From assembly GCA_025351355.1 (NCBI GenBank), contig JANXWC010000123.1, positions 1 through 64,000 of the forward strand: 64,000 nucleotides of DNA. Reading direction: 5' to 3'. Each line of letters starts with the position of its first letter. Position 1 is the stretch's first letter. The notes below the pieces were generated by a model. That model was not told the origin of the DNA. It made no database searches and worked only from the letters and a program-made list of their open reading frames with translations. Shown here one piece after another: positions 8,860 through 16,314 of the stretch. The translations under genes were made by a program, and so were the position numbers. The DNA comes from Hyphomicrobiaceae bacterium. Lineage in GTDB: Bacteria > Pseudomonadota > Alphaproteobacteria > Rhizobiales > Hyphomicrobiaceae.

Positions 8860-10236
8860 ATGGCTCGCAACGTCAATGACGATACAAACCGCGCGACTGG
8901 TACCGAACAGCCCGGTCGTCTGACGCGCCGAGTGGCACTCGGCGGTTTGTCATTCGCCGCATTGGCAGCGTACGCTGGCTCCGCCGCCGCCCAGACGCCG
9001 AATTGGGTTGACCAGATTTTCGGCCAGAATGCTGGCACGACGCGCGTCAGCGCCGAAGATCGTAAGAAGCCCGATCCGCTGAATGATCTTCGGCCCAACA
9101 CTGTGCCATACCGCTCCGACGTGATGGTCGAGGCCATGGAAGATGCGATCGCGCGCTATCAGACCATCGTTGAGCGCGGCGGGTGGCCCCTGATCCCCGG
9201 CGTTAAGATGATCCGCCCTGAAGATGACGACGACCGCTTGCCCGTTTTGCGGCGGCGCTTGACTGTGACCGGCGAACTCAAGGACGCCAGCAAATCGTCC
9301 AGTTTCAGCTTCGACGGCGATCTCGATCTGGCCGTGCGCCGGTTCCAGGAGAATCATGGCCTGCGTGTGTCCGGTCGCGTCGACAAGCCGACACTGCAGG
9401 CGCTGAATGTTCCGGCGCAGGCCCGGCTTGCGCAATTGAAGCTCAACCTCGGTCGGTTGCGCGAATTGACGGCGCAGCGCGCCGAGGACCGCTACGTGCT
9501 CGTAAATCCGCCGGCCTTCCAGCTCGAAGCCGTCGAGCGTGGCGAAGTGCAACAGCGCCATCGCGTGATCGCCGGTCGCGTCGAACGGCAGACGCCGATC
9601 GTCAAGGCGACGATCCGCGCGCTGAACTTCTTCCCCTATTGGCGCGTGCCCGACAGCGTCGCTACGCTCGATCTCATACCGAAGATGCGCAAAGAGCCGG
9701 AGTATATCGCCAAGGAAAAAATCCACGTTCTGGCGCGCGATTTCAATGGCCCCGAAGTCGATCAATCGACCGTCGATTGGAACACCGCGTCGGCGACGCA
9801 GATCAAGTTCCGCCAGGAGCCCGGCCCGCAGAACGCGCTGGGGTTGATGCGCATCGATATGCCGAACTCGGAGGGCGTTTACATGCATGATACGCCCATG
9901 AAGCAGCTGTTCCAACAGCGCGCCCGCGCGTTCAGCGCCGGCTGCGTGCGCGTGCAGGACGTGTTCAAACTCGGCGAATGGATCGCGCGCTACGAAATGG
10001 GCTGGGATCAGCCCGGTCGCATCGATGGCATCATAGAAGGCGGGCAGGCACTCGATCTGACGCTGACCCGCCCGCTGCCGGTATACTTCACCTATATCAC
10101 CGCCTGGGCCGAGCCGGGCGGCTCGATCCAGTTCCGACCGGATCTCTATGGCCGCGACGGCGTACCCACGCTGGTCGCCGGTCGCGATCGCGATGAGAAC
10201 GATCCGGCGCCACCCCAGCAGTCGCTGGCGCCGTAA
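8860..10236 (+). CDS. Large L,D-transpeptidase with peptidoglycan-binding domain (YcbB/LdtD-like)
   Basis: 458 residues. The N-terminus has a Tat-like export signal (RLTRRVALGGLSFAALAAYAGSAAAQ). It is followed by a scaffold region, a PG_binding_1 domain (FDGDLDLAVRRFQENHGLRVSGRVD, near residues 148-180) and a YkuD catalytic domain. The active site reads AGCVRV with Cys362, and the upstream His is in YMHDTP. This layout matches the YcbB/LdtD class that forms 3-3 cross-links, not the short YkuD protein at 1852. The region QLFQQRARAFSAGC is typical of that class. The C-terminal 40 residues are a proline-rich tail. It appears monocistronic, with repeated palindromes downstream. Confidence 0.9.
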   Translation: MARNVNDDTNRATGTEQPGRLTRRVALGGLSFAALAAYAGSAAAQTPNWVDQIFGQNAGTTRVSAEDRKKPDPLNDLRPNTVPYRSDVMVEAMEDAIARYQTIVERGGWPLIPGVKMIRPEDDDDRLPVLRRRLTVTGELKDASKSSSFSFDGDLDLAVRRFQENHGLRVSGRVDKPTLQALNVPAQARLAQLKLNLGRLRELTAQRAEDRYVLVNPPAFQLEAVERGEVQQRHRVIAGRVERQTPIVKATIRALNFFPYWRVPDSVATLDLIPKMRKEPEYIAKEKIHVLARDFNGPEVDQSTVDWNTASATQIKFRQEPGPQNALGLMRIDMPNSEGVYMHDTPMKQLFQQRARAFSAGCVRVQDVFKLGEWIARYEMGWDQPGRIDGIIEGGQALDLTLTRPLPVYFTYITAWAEPGGSIQFRPDLYGRDGVPTLVAGRDRDENDPAPPQQSLAP

Positions 10237-10267
10237 ATTCGCGCATAATCGGCGTCGAGGTCGTAGA

Positions 10268-10338
10268 GTGCAATAGCCTCTTGGCGTATTGCACCGACGG
10301 TGCCGATGAACTGTGCAATACGGCTTCACCTATTGCGC
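10268..10338. promoter_or_regulatory. Tandem GTGCAATA / TATTGCAC palindromes (operator-like)
   Basis: Four related 8-base half-sites occupy 71 bases: GTGCAATA at 10268-10275, its exact reverse complement TATTGCAC at 10287-10294, GTGCAATA again at 10313-10320, and TATTGCGC (one change) at 10331-10338. The first pair is separated by 11 bases and the second by 10, and the two units repeat every 45 bases. They lie about 100 bases before the formamidase-like gene at 10434. This could be a double operator for a dimeric regulator or two RNA hairpins in the leader. No U-run follows, so a terminator is unlikely. Confidence 0.5.
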
Positions 10339-10433
10339 CCTAAAAATTGAGTGCTGCGCCCGCCGCGCAACCTTGACCGATTACCTGTCGTGCGCGACGT
10401 TCTTCGGAGAATCAATCTCCCCGGAGCCGCACC

Positions 10434-12674
10434 ATGTTGCCCCTAACCGGCTATGCTGATCGCCTCTCCGTGCGTCCCGGCGAAATAGTCAAGTTCCATA
10501 TTGCCAATGCGACAGGGGCCAAGGTCGATGCGCACATTGTGCGCGTGATCTCGGCAGATCCAAATCCGGCAGGCAGCGGCATCAAGACTGCCGATATTGC
10601 GGCGCATGGGTTGCAGCAGATCGCCGAACCCGCCCCACGCGCTTCGCAACAAGGCTCATCTGCGTGCATTTGGGTGGCGGAAAAAATCGCGCCTCCCGAC
10701 AATTTCACGATTGTTTTGAATTTATGGTCATCGCGGAGTTCGGAACGCCCGCAGACAGTGATGGAATGGCGCGACATGCAGGGCACCGACGGCTTGCGCC
10801 TGTCGCTCTCAGCCGACCGCACGCTCGAAATTGTTGCAGGCGACGAGGGCGCCGATCCAACGCGAGGCCGGACGCGCTTCAAGCTGGGCGAGCGTACCTG
10901 GACGACCATCGCGTGCGCTTTTGATCTGTCGCGGAAACGGGTGTCACTTGTTTTCTTCGATGTGTCCGATGCATCCGCCAAGCCGGTCGAAGAATCATTC
11001 GACGTGAAGTTTTTCGGCGGCACGGCGCTATTTCTATCTGGGCCGAGCGACCAAGAAAAGCTCGGCTTCAACGGAAAAATTGAAGCGCCGAAAATGTTCG
11101 ATCGCGCGTTGTCGCCACATGAAATAGCGGCGGCCGCCCGTGGCGAGGACATCCCTGGCCTGATCGCCGCGTGGGATTTCTCGCGCGACATGCACACGTC
11201 TCGCATCGTCGATACGGGCCCGCTTGGCCTGCACGGCACGCTCGTCAATTCGCCGACGCGGGCGGTGCGCGGCTCGACCTGGACCGGTCGCGAGCAGTGC
11301 TATCGGCACGCGCCGGAGCAATACGCCGCCATCCATTTCCACGACGACGACATCGACGATTGCCGCTGGGCGGTCACGCACGAATACACGGTACCGAAGG
11401 ATCTCAAATCCGGTGCCTACGCGCTGCTGCTGAAAGCCGGTGACGCGGCAGAAAATATTCCGTTCTTCGTCGTGCCGCCGAAGGGCACGCAGTCCGCCAA
11501 GTTGGCCGTGCTGGTGTCTACCTTCACCTACACTGTGTACGGCAATCACGCGCGCCCCGAATGGACGGTCGATCCGAAATGGCGTGACGCCTGGATCAAG
11601 CAGGCCGCCGAATGGAAGGCCTATCCGCACAATCCTGGCGCTCACCGTGAGTATGGATTGTCCACCTACAATCACCACACCGACGGCTCCGGCATCGCCT
11701 TGGCCTCTTGGCATCGACCCATGCTCAACCTGCGCATCGGCTACGTCACGTACCCTTATCCCGATATTCGCGCCTCCGGTTTGCGTCATTACCCCGCCGA
11801 CTCACACCTGCTCGCCTGGCTCGAAGCGAAGGGCCACGACTACGACCTGATCACCGATTGGGAATTGCATCACGAAGGCGTCGATCTACTCAAGCGCTAC
11901 ACCTGCATTATGACTGGCACGCACCCGGAGTATCACACCGGCGAAATGCTCGATGCGCTCGAAGCCTATCGCGGCGGTGGCGGGCGCTTCATGTACCTCG
12001 GCGGCAATGGCTTTTATTGGAAGATCGCTCTATCGCCGGAAAAGCCGGGCGTGATCGAGATCCGCCGTGCGGAAGGCGGCATCCGCGCCTGGGCGGCCGA
12101 ACCCGGCGAATACTACAACCAGTTCGATGGTGAATATGGCGGCTTGTGGCGACGCAACGGGCGACCGCCGCAGCAACTTGTCGGCGTGGGTTTTACAGCG
12201 CAGGGCAATTTCGTCGGCTCGCATTATCGCATCATGCCGGAAGCAAAAACCGACGCGCGCACGGCCTGGATGTTTGCCGGCATCGCGGAAGCAACTATCG
12301 GTGGCTTCGGTTTTTCTGGCCACGGCGCAGCCGGCTTTGAACTCGATCGCACCGATATGCGGTTGGGCACGCCGGCCAATGCGGTCGTGGTCGCACGCTC
12401 CGAAAACCATCCGCCCGAGGCACCCTGGGTTCTCGTGCCGGAGGAGCAACTCACTCACATCACCACGATTCCCGGCGAGAGCCACAAGCAACTCATTCGC
12501 GCCGACATGACCTATTTCGAAACGCCTAACAACGGCGCGGTGTTCTCAACGGGGTCGATCACCTTCTGCGGATCGCTGCCGCACAACGACTTCGACAATT
12601 CGATCTCAACGCTACTCGGCAACGTGCTCAGGCGGTTCCTTGGCGGCGACTTAGCGTTCCCGATACCGGCATGA
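10434..12674 (+). CDS. N,N-dimethylformamidase large-subunit-like protein with LamG/ConA-type domain
   Basis: 746 residues, close to the 760 of the dimethylformamidase (DMFase) beta subunit. An N-terminal beta domain is followed by a ConA/LamG-like insert (about residues 85-240) and a C-terminal catalytic region. DMFase is a mononuclear-iron amidohydrolase reported to use two Tyr and one Glu. Plausible counterparts are Tyr366 or Tyr369, Tyr412 (STYNHHTDG) and Glu499 in GTHPEYHT, where His497 also aligns. These assignments are inferred from spacing. The small alpha subunit (about 130 residues) normally encoded beside the large one is absent, so the substrate may differ. The ATG at 10434 has GGAG 7 bases upstream. 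A short hairpin (GGAGA-atcaa-TCTCC, 10406-10420) sits just before the ribosome binding site. Confidence 0.75.
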   Translation: MLPLTGYADRLSVRPGEIVKFHIANATGAKVDAHIVRVISADPNPAGSGIKTADIAAHGLQQIAEPAPRASQQGSSACIWVAEKIAPPDNFTIVLNLWSSRSSERPQTVMEWRDMQGTDGLRLSLSADRTLEIVAGDEGADPTRGRTRFKLGERTWTTIACAFDLSRKRVSLVFFDVSDASAKPVEESFDVKFFGGTALFLSGPSDQEKLGFNGKIEAPKMFDRALSPHEIAAAARGEDIPGLIAAWDFSRDMHTSRIVDTGPLGLHGTLVNSPTRAVRGSTWTGREQCYRHAPEQYAAIHFHDDDIDDCRWAVTHEYTVPKDLKSGAYALLLKAGDAAENIPFFVVPPKGTQSAKLAVLVSTFTYTVYGNHARPEWTVDPKWRDAWIKQAAEWKAYPHNPGAHREYGLSTYNHHTDGSGIALASWHRPMLNLRIGYVTYPYPDIRASGLRHYPADSHLLAWLEAKGHDYDLITDWELHHEGVDLLKRYTCIMTGTHPEYHTGEMLDALEAYRGGGGRFMYLGGNGFYWKIALSPEKPGVIEIRRAEGGIRAWAAEPGEYYNQFDGEYGGLWRRNGRPPQQLVGVGFTAQGNFVGSHYRIMPEAKTDARTAWMFAGIAEATIGGFGFSGHGAAGFELDRTDMRLGTPANAVVVARSENHPPEAPWVLVPEEQLTHITTIPGESHKQLIRADMTYFETPNNGAVFSTGSITFCGSLPHNDFDNSISTLLGNVLRRFLGGDLAFPIPA

Positions 12675-12680
12675 CGTCGG

Positions 12681-13790
12681 TCAAACGCCGAAACTGATGA
12701 GCGGCTTGCCGAGCGCGGACGGGTCGATGTCGATGCCAAGGCCTGGCGCGGTGGGTGCTTTGCCATAACCATCGCGGCTCCGCGGTTGATAGCCAGCGAC
12801 GTGCTCGTTGGTCCAGTCGTTCATGAAGGATACGGACAATAAGGAGCGCGCGCGGGTCGAAGCGGCGATGTGTGCCGAGGTCGCCGAAACGATATCGCCA
12901 CCCCAGGTGTCTTCGACCGTTATCTGGACGCCGAGTTCCTGGCCGAGATCGCGCATCAGCTTGGCCTTGGTCAGGCCGCCCACCTTAGAGACCTTGAGGT
13001 TGAACGCGCCTGCACCGCCCTCGCGAACGGCTCGATTGAGCGTCATCACGTCGTTGACGACCTCGTCGTAGACCATCGGCAACGTCGTATGTTTCCTGAC
13101 CTCGATGCATTCCTCCATCGTCGGGCAGGGTTGCTCGAAGTAAAAGCGCGGCAACGCCTCCATCGCGCGGGCGGCGATGATGGCTTCGTTGATGCGCCAG
13201 CCGCAATTTGCATCGCCGACGATCAAATCCTCGGGGCCGGTCGCCTCCACAACGGACGTTGCACGCGCGGCATCTTCGTGGGGGTTGCCGCCGATCTTCA
13301 ATTGGAAGCGATGGATGCCTTCGGCGCGACGCGCCAGAACGTACTCGGTCATCGCCTGGGGCGAACCTAGTGGTACTGCGACATACAGTGGAAAGCTGGT
13401 CTGGCGCACGCCGCCAAGCATATCTGAGACGCTCGCGCCCCAGACTTTTCCGGTCAGGTCCCAGCAGGCGACATCGATCGGGCTCTTGGCATAGGCGTGT
13501 CCCATGAGCACATTATCCATCGCGTCATTGACAGCCGCGAGATTGGTCGGATCGACGCCGATGAGTGCTGGAGCCAATAGTACCAGGGCTGCGCGGGCGC
13601 CACCCGCGTGGGCGGGCAGGTAGGTTGAGCCGAGCGGACAGACTTCGCCCCAACCATCGACGCCTGCGTCACTTGTCACGCGGACGAGTGTTGAGGGCAA
13701 CGATGCAATGTTGCGTCCGCCCGACATCACGTAGACGCCGTGGACGTAGGTCAGATCGAAGTTAAAGACATCGATCTTGGCAATTTTCAT
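12681..13790 (-). CDS. Mandelate racemase / muconate lactonizing enzyme family (enolase superfamily)
   Basis: 369 residues with an N-terminal capping domain and a (beta/alpha)7-beta barrel. Metal ligands are visible as Asp193 (VGDANCGW), Glu219 (YFEQPCP) and Asp242 (VYDEVVND). The C-terminal base Lys266 is in FNLKVSKVGG, followed by VEDTWGGD. At the second strand the usual K-x-K reads Q163-L-K165, so the first Lys is replaced by Gln. This pattern recalls the subgroup containing cis-3-hydroxy-L-proline dehydratase, but the substrate is not certain. The ATG at 13790 is used; the frame extends upstream to 13901 with unrelated basic sequence. It lies 35 bases after the SDR gene and is probably in the same operon. 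It converges with the formamidase-like gene, 6 bases apart. Confidence 0.82.
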   Translation of the reverse strand: MKIAKIDVFNFDLTYVHGVYVMSGGRNIASLPSTLVRVTSDAGVDGWGEVCPLGSTYLPAHAGGARAALVLLAPALIGVDPTNLAAVNDAMDNVLMGHAYAKSPIDVACWDLTGKVWGASVSDMLGGVRQTSFPLYVAVPLGSPQAMTEYVLARRAEGIHRFQLKIGGNPHEDAARATSVVEATGPEDLIVGDANCGWRINEAIIAARAMEALPRFYFEQPCPTMEECIEVRKHTTLPMVYDEVVNDVMTLNRAVREGGAGAFNLKVSKVGGLTKAKLMRDLGQELGVQITVEDTWGGDIVSATSAHIAASTRARSLLSVSFMNDWTNEHVAGYQPRSRDGYGKAPTAPGLGIDIDPSALGKPLISFGV

Positions 13791-13825
13791 GGGTCTGAGC
13801 CTTGCTCGACGCGGTGTCCTACGTT

Positions 13826-14605
13826 TCACATCGTGCTGTTGAATGACCCGCCGTCCATGACGACGTTTTGTCCGGTGATGTAACCGGCGTAGACCGAGCA
13901 CAAGAATGCGGCGGTTGCGCCGAACTCCTGCGTGGTGCCGAAGCGGCCCGCCGGCACTTCCTTCTTGCGCGCATCGTGGATGCTGTCGAACGAGACGCCT
14001 TTCACTTCGGCGAGTTTCGTCGAGGTACCGCGCAGGCGGTCGGTATCGAACGGGCCCGGCAGCAAGCCGTTGATGGTGACGTTGCGCGCCACCGTCCGCC
14101 GCGACAGCGCCGACACGGCGCCGGTCAACCCGGCGCGCGCGCCGTTCGACAGTTCCAACGTCGCAATCGGTGACTTAACGGAGTAACTGGTGATGTTGAG
14201 AATACGTCCGAAGCCGCGATCCATCATGCCGTAGACGGTGGCGTGAATGAGTGCGATCGGTGACACCATATTGCCTTCGACGGCCTTGCGCCAATCATCG
14301 AGCGAAAAATTTTTGAAATCACCCGGCGGCGGACCGCCGGCATTGTTGATGAGAATATCCGGATTGGGACAGGCGGCGAGCAGCGCTTTGCGGCCGGCGT
14401 CAGTTGTCACGTCGCAGGCGACCGCCGTGACTTTCGCGCCAGTCGCCTTGCGGATTTCGGCAGCGGTCGCTTCCAGCACGTCGGAGGTGCGCGCGCAGAT
14501 GGTAAGTTCCACTCCCTCAGCGGCCAGTGCCTCGGCGCAGCCACGTCCCAAGCCCTTCGATGCGGCACAAACGATGGCCTTGCGGCCCTTGATTCCCAAA
14601 TCCAT
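13826..14605 (-). CDS. Atypical short-chain dehydrogenase/reductase family protein
   Basis: 259 residues with a Rossmann fold. The cofactor motif ASKGLGRGCAEAL and the structural NNAGG (about residue 87) are intact, and Ser140 in ITSYS matches the catalytic Ser. At the position of the active-site Tyr-x-x-x-Lys, thirteen residues later, the sequence reads S153-N-G-A-R157, so both Tyr and Lys are missing. The following TGAVSALSRRTVARNVTINGLLPGPFDTDRL is typical of a recurrent proteobacterial SDR branch annotated as a FabG-like oxidoreductase. It may bind NAD(P) yet use other chemistry. It precedes the enolase-superfamily gene by 35 bases and follows folD by 76. Confidence 0.8.
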   Translation of the reverse strand: MDLGIKGRKAIVCAASKGLGRGCAEALAAEGVELTICARTSDVLEATAAEIRKATGAKVTAVACDVTTDAGRKALLAACPNPDILINNAGGPPPGDFKNFSLDDWRKAVEGNMVSPIALIHATVYGMMDRGFGRILNITSYSVKSPIATLELSNGARAGLTGAVSALSRRTVARNVTINGLLPGPFDTDRLRGTSTKLAEVKGVSFDSIHDARKKEVPAGRFGTTQEFGATAAFLCSVYAGYITGQNVVMDGGSFNSTM

Positions 14606-14681
14606 GGCGCTGTCCTTATGGCGGTGCTGTTGGCTGCGGCGAAAGTGCTGCGGAAGTGTGGACGCGTCAAGGCAGATAGCT

Positions 14682-15554
14682 TCAGCCGGCCCGATTTACC
14701 CCCGCAGCGGCCTGCAGCGTGTTCTGCAGTAGGCAGGCGATAGTCATTGGCCCGACGCCACCGGGCACCGGCGTGATGGCGCGCGCGACCACCAGCGCTT
14801 CGTCATAAGCGACGTCGCCCACCAGCCGCGGTTTGCCATCGACTGACGCGATGCGGTTGATGCCGACGTCGATGACGATGGAACCGGGCTTGATCCAGGT
14901 GCCGCGTACTATCTCCGGCCGCCCGACCGCGGCAATCACCAGATCGGCGCGCCGCACCACCGAAGCGAGATCGCGGGTGCGCGAATGCGCAATCGTCACC
15001 GTGCAGTCTTCACGCAGCAGCAATTGGGCGACCGGTTTGCCGACGATCGTCGAACGGCCGATAACGACCGCTTCGAGCCCGGCAAGTTTTGGCTGCACGG
15101 TCTTGGCGAGCATCACGCAGCCTGTCGGTGTGCAGGGAGCCAAGCATGGCTCACCGATCGACAGCTTGCCGACGTTGATCGGGTGAAAGCCATCGACGTC
15201 CTTGTCGGGATCGATGGCGCGCAATACCACCTCGGTGTGGATGTGGGGTGGCAAGGGCAGCTGCACTAGGATTCCGTGCACTTTCGGATCTGCATTCAAG
15301 CGCGCAACGATGGCGAGAACGTCCGCCTCGCTCGCGGTCGCAGGCAGCCGGTGCTCGAACGACGTCATACCGGCCTCCAGCGTCTGCCGGCCCTTATTGC
15401 GCACATAAACCTCGCTCGCCGCATTCTCGCCCACCAGCACCACCGCGAGCCCCGGCGTGACTCCGTGTCGAGATTTCAGCGTTGCCACGCGGCGGGCAAT
15501 GTCGGCGCGCAACGCGGCGGCAATCGCCTTGCCGTCGATGATCTCTGCGGTCAT
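14682..15554 (-). CDS. folD: Bifunctional methylenetetrahydrofolate dehydrogenase / methenyltetrahydrofolate cyclohydrolase
   Basis: 290 residues, normal for FolD, which interconverts methylene-, methenyl- and 10-formyl-tetrahydrofolate in the cytosol. Signatures seen: the YVRNKGR region with the catalytic Tyr-x-x-x-Lys, [13 protein letters not shown], the [13 protein letters not shown] motif, [23 protein letters not shown] (NADP-binding loop) and the C-terminal [15 protein letters not shown]. No residue is missing. It overlaps the DUF167 gene by 4 bases (ATGA type junction), so translation is probably coupled in a yggT-DUF167-folD operon. Confidence 0.95.
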   Translation of the reverse strand: MTAEIIDGKAIAAALRADIARRVATLKSRHGVTPGLAVVLVGENAASEVYVRNKGRQTLEAGMTSFEHRLPATASEADVLAIVARLNADPKVHGILVQLPLPPHIHTEVVLRAIDPDKDVDGFHPINVGKLSIGEPCLAPCTPTGCVMLAKTVQPKLAGLEAVVIGRSTIVGKPVAQLLLREDCTVTIAHSRTRDLASVVRRADLVIAAVGRPEIVRGTWIKPGSIVIDVGINRIASVDGKPRLVGDVAYDEALVVARAITPVPGGVGPMTIACLLQNTLQAAAGVNRAG

Positions 15555-15904
15555 GGTAGTTCTCTCAAATGAGGACCGTCCGCAATGAGGACGCCGAGCG
15601 CGGTTTGAGCGCGACGGGCGAGTGCGGGGCCATCACCGGCGATCAGCAGCATCTTGATCCGCGACTTGCCGCCAGCCTTCAATTCCACCGAACCTCGTGG
15701 CACGCCGAGCCATTCGGCGATGACCTGTTCCAGCGCCACGTTAGCCTTGCCATCCTCGGGCACGGCGCGAACGCGCGCCTTCACGGCGGGTCCGTTTGGC
15801 GTTGCCTGCAAACCCTCTACTCGATCTTGAGCGGACTTGGGTGTCAAACGCACGCGCACTTCCAGACCTCCGGATACGACGCGCCAAGGAGCGGCCGCGC
15901 TCAC
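15551..15904 (-). CDS. DUF167 (YggU) family protein
   Basis: 117 residues. It shows the DUF167 core [16 protein letters not shown], then [50 protein letters not shown], the glycine-rich stretch GGKSRIK being diagnostic. The family is a small alpha/beta cytosolic protein of unknown role that is often encoded beside yggT. That is the case here: its start overlaps the yggT stop by 4 bases, and its stop overlaps the folD start by 4. Confidence 0.9.
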   Translation of the reverse strand: MSAAAPWRVVSGGLEVRVRLTPKSAQDRVEGLQATPNGPAVKARVRAVPEDGKANVALEQVIAEWLGVPRGSVELKAGGKSRIKMLLIAGDGPALARRAQTALGVLIADGPHLRELP

Positions 15905-16191
15905 CTCAGCTGATCAATGAGGTTGTCGATGATGACTGTGTCGATGAAGATGCACAGGAACCATAGCGCCAAGGGCGCCAAATCGAGCGGCGCTGTATTC
16001 GGCATCCATGGCCTGATCCGTTTGAGGAATGGCTCGGTAACGGCATCGAGGGCCTGCATGACCGAGCGTAGCCGTGGGTCGTAGCGGCTGATCCGGCCGG
16101 ATGCGAAAATCCAACTCAGGATGACGGTGACAATCAGGACGATCTGATAGAGATGGATGATTTGCTTTAGAAATTCGAGAAATCGTACCAT
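15901..16191 (-). CDS. YggT family inner-membrane protein
   Basis: 96 residues with two hydrophobic segments: the N-terminal IIHLYQIVLIVTVILSWIF and the C-terminal LAPLALWFLCIFIDTVII. The conserved LDAVTEPFLKRIRPWMP amphipathic link between them is the mark of the YggT family. Members have been connected with osmotic tolerance and with membrane or cell-division functions in other bacteria, but no activity is defined. It is the first gene of the yggT-DUF167-folD operon. Confidence 0.9.
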   Translation of the reverse strand: MVRFLEFLKQIIHLYQIVLIVTVILSWIFASGRISRYDPRLRSVMQALDAVTEPFLKRIRPWMPNTAPLDLAPLALWFLCIFIDTVIIDNLIDQLR

Positions 16192-16314
16192 TGATGTATC
16201 AGCCCTTCGAGTCGGTTTCCAGTTCGTCCGAACAAGGCATTATACCCTGCCCATCGCGCGAACACGAACTTTGTCGGGGAACGCCAGCGAAAACATGCGG
16301 CGGACGGTCGCGTC

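Noticed and set aside
8950-10329. A 459-residue minus-strand frame opposite the large L,D-transpeptidase
   Set aside because: The plus strand has clear signal, domain and catalytic motifs; the minus frame has none.
13791-13901. Extended N-terminus of the enolase-superfamily enzyme
   Set aside because: The added 37 residues are Arg/His-rich, overlap the SDR stop, and are absent from the family.
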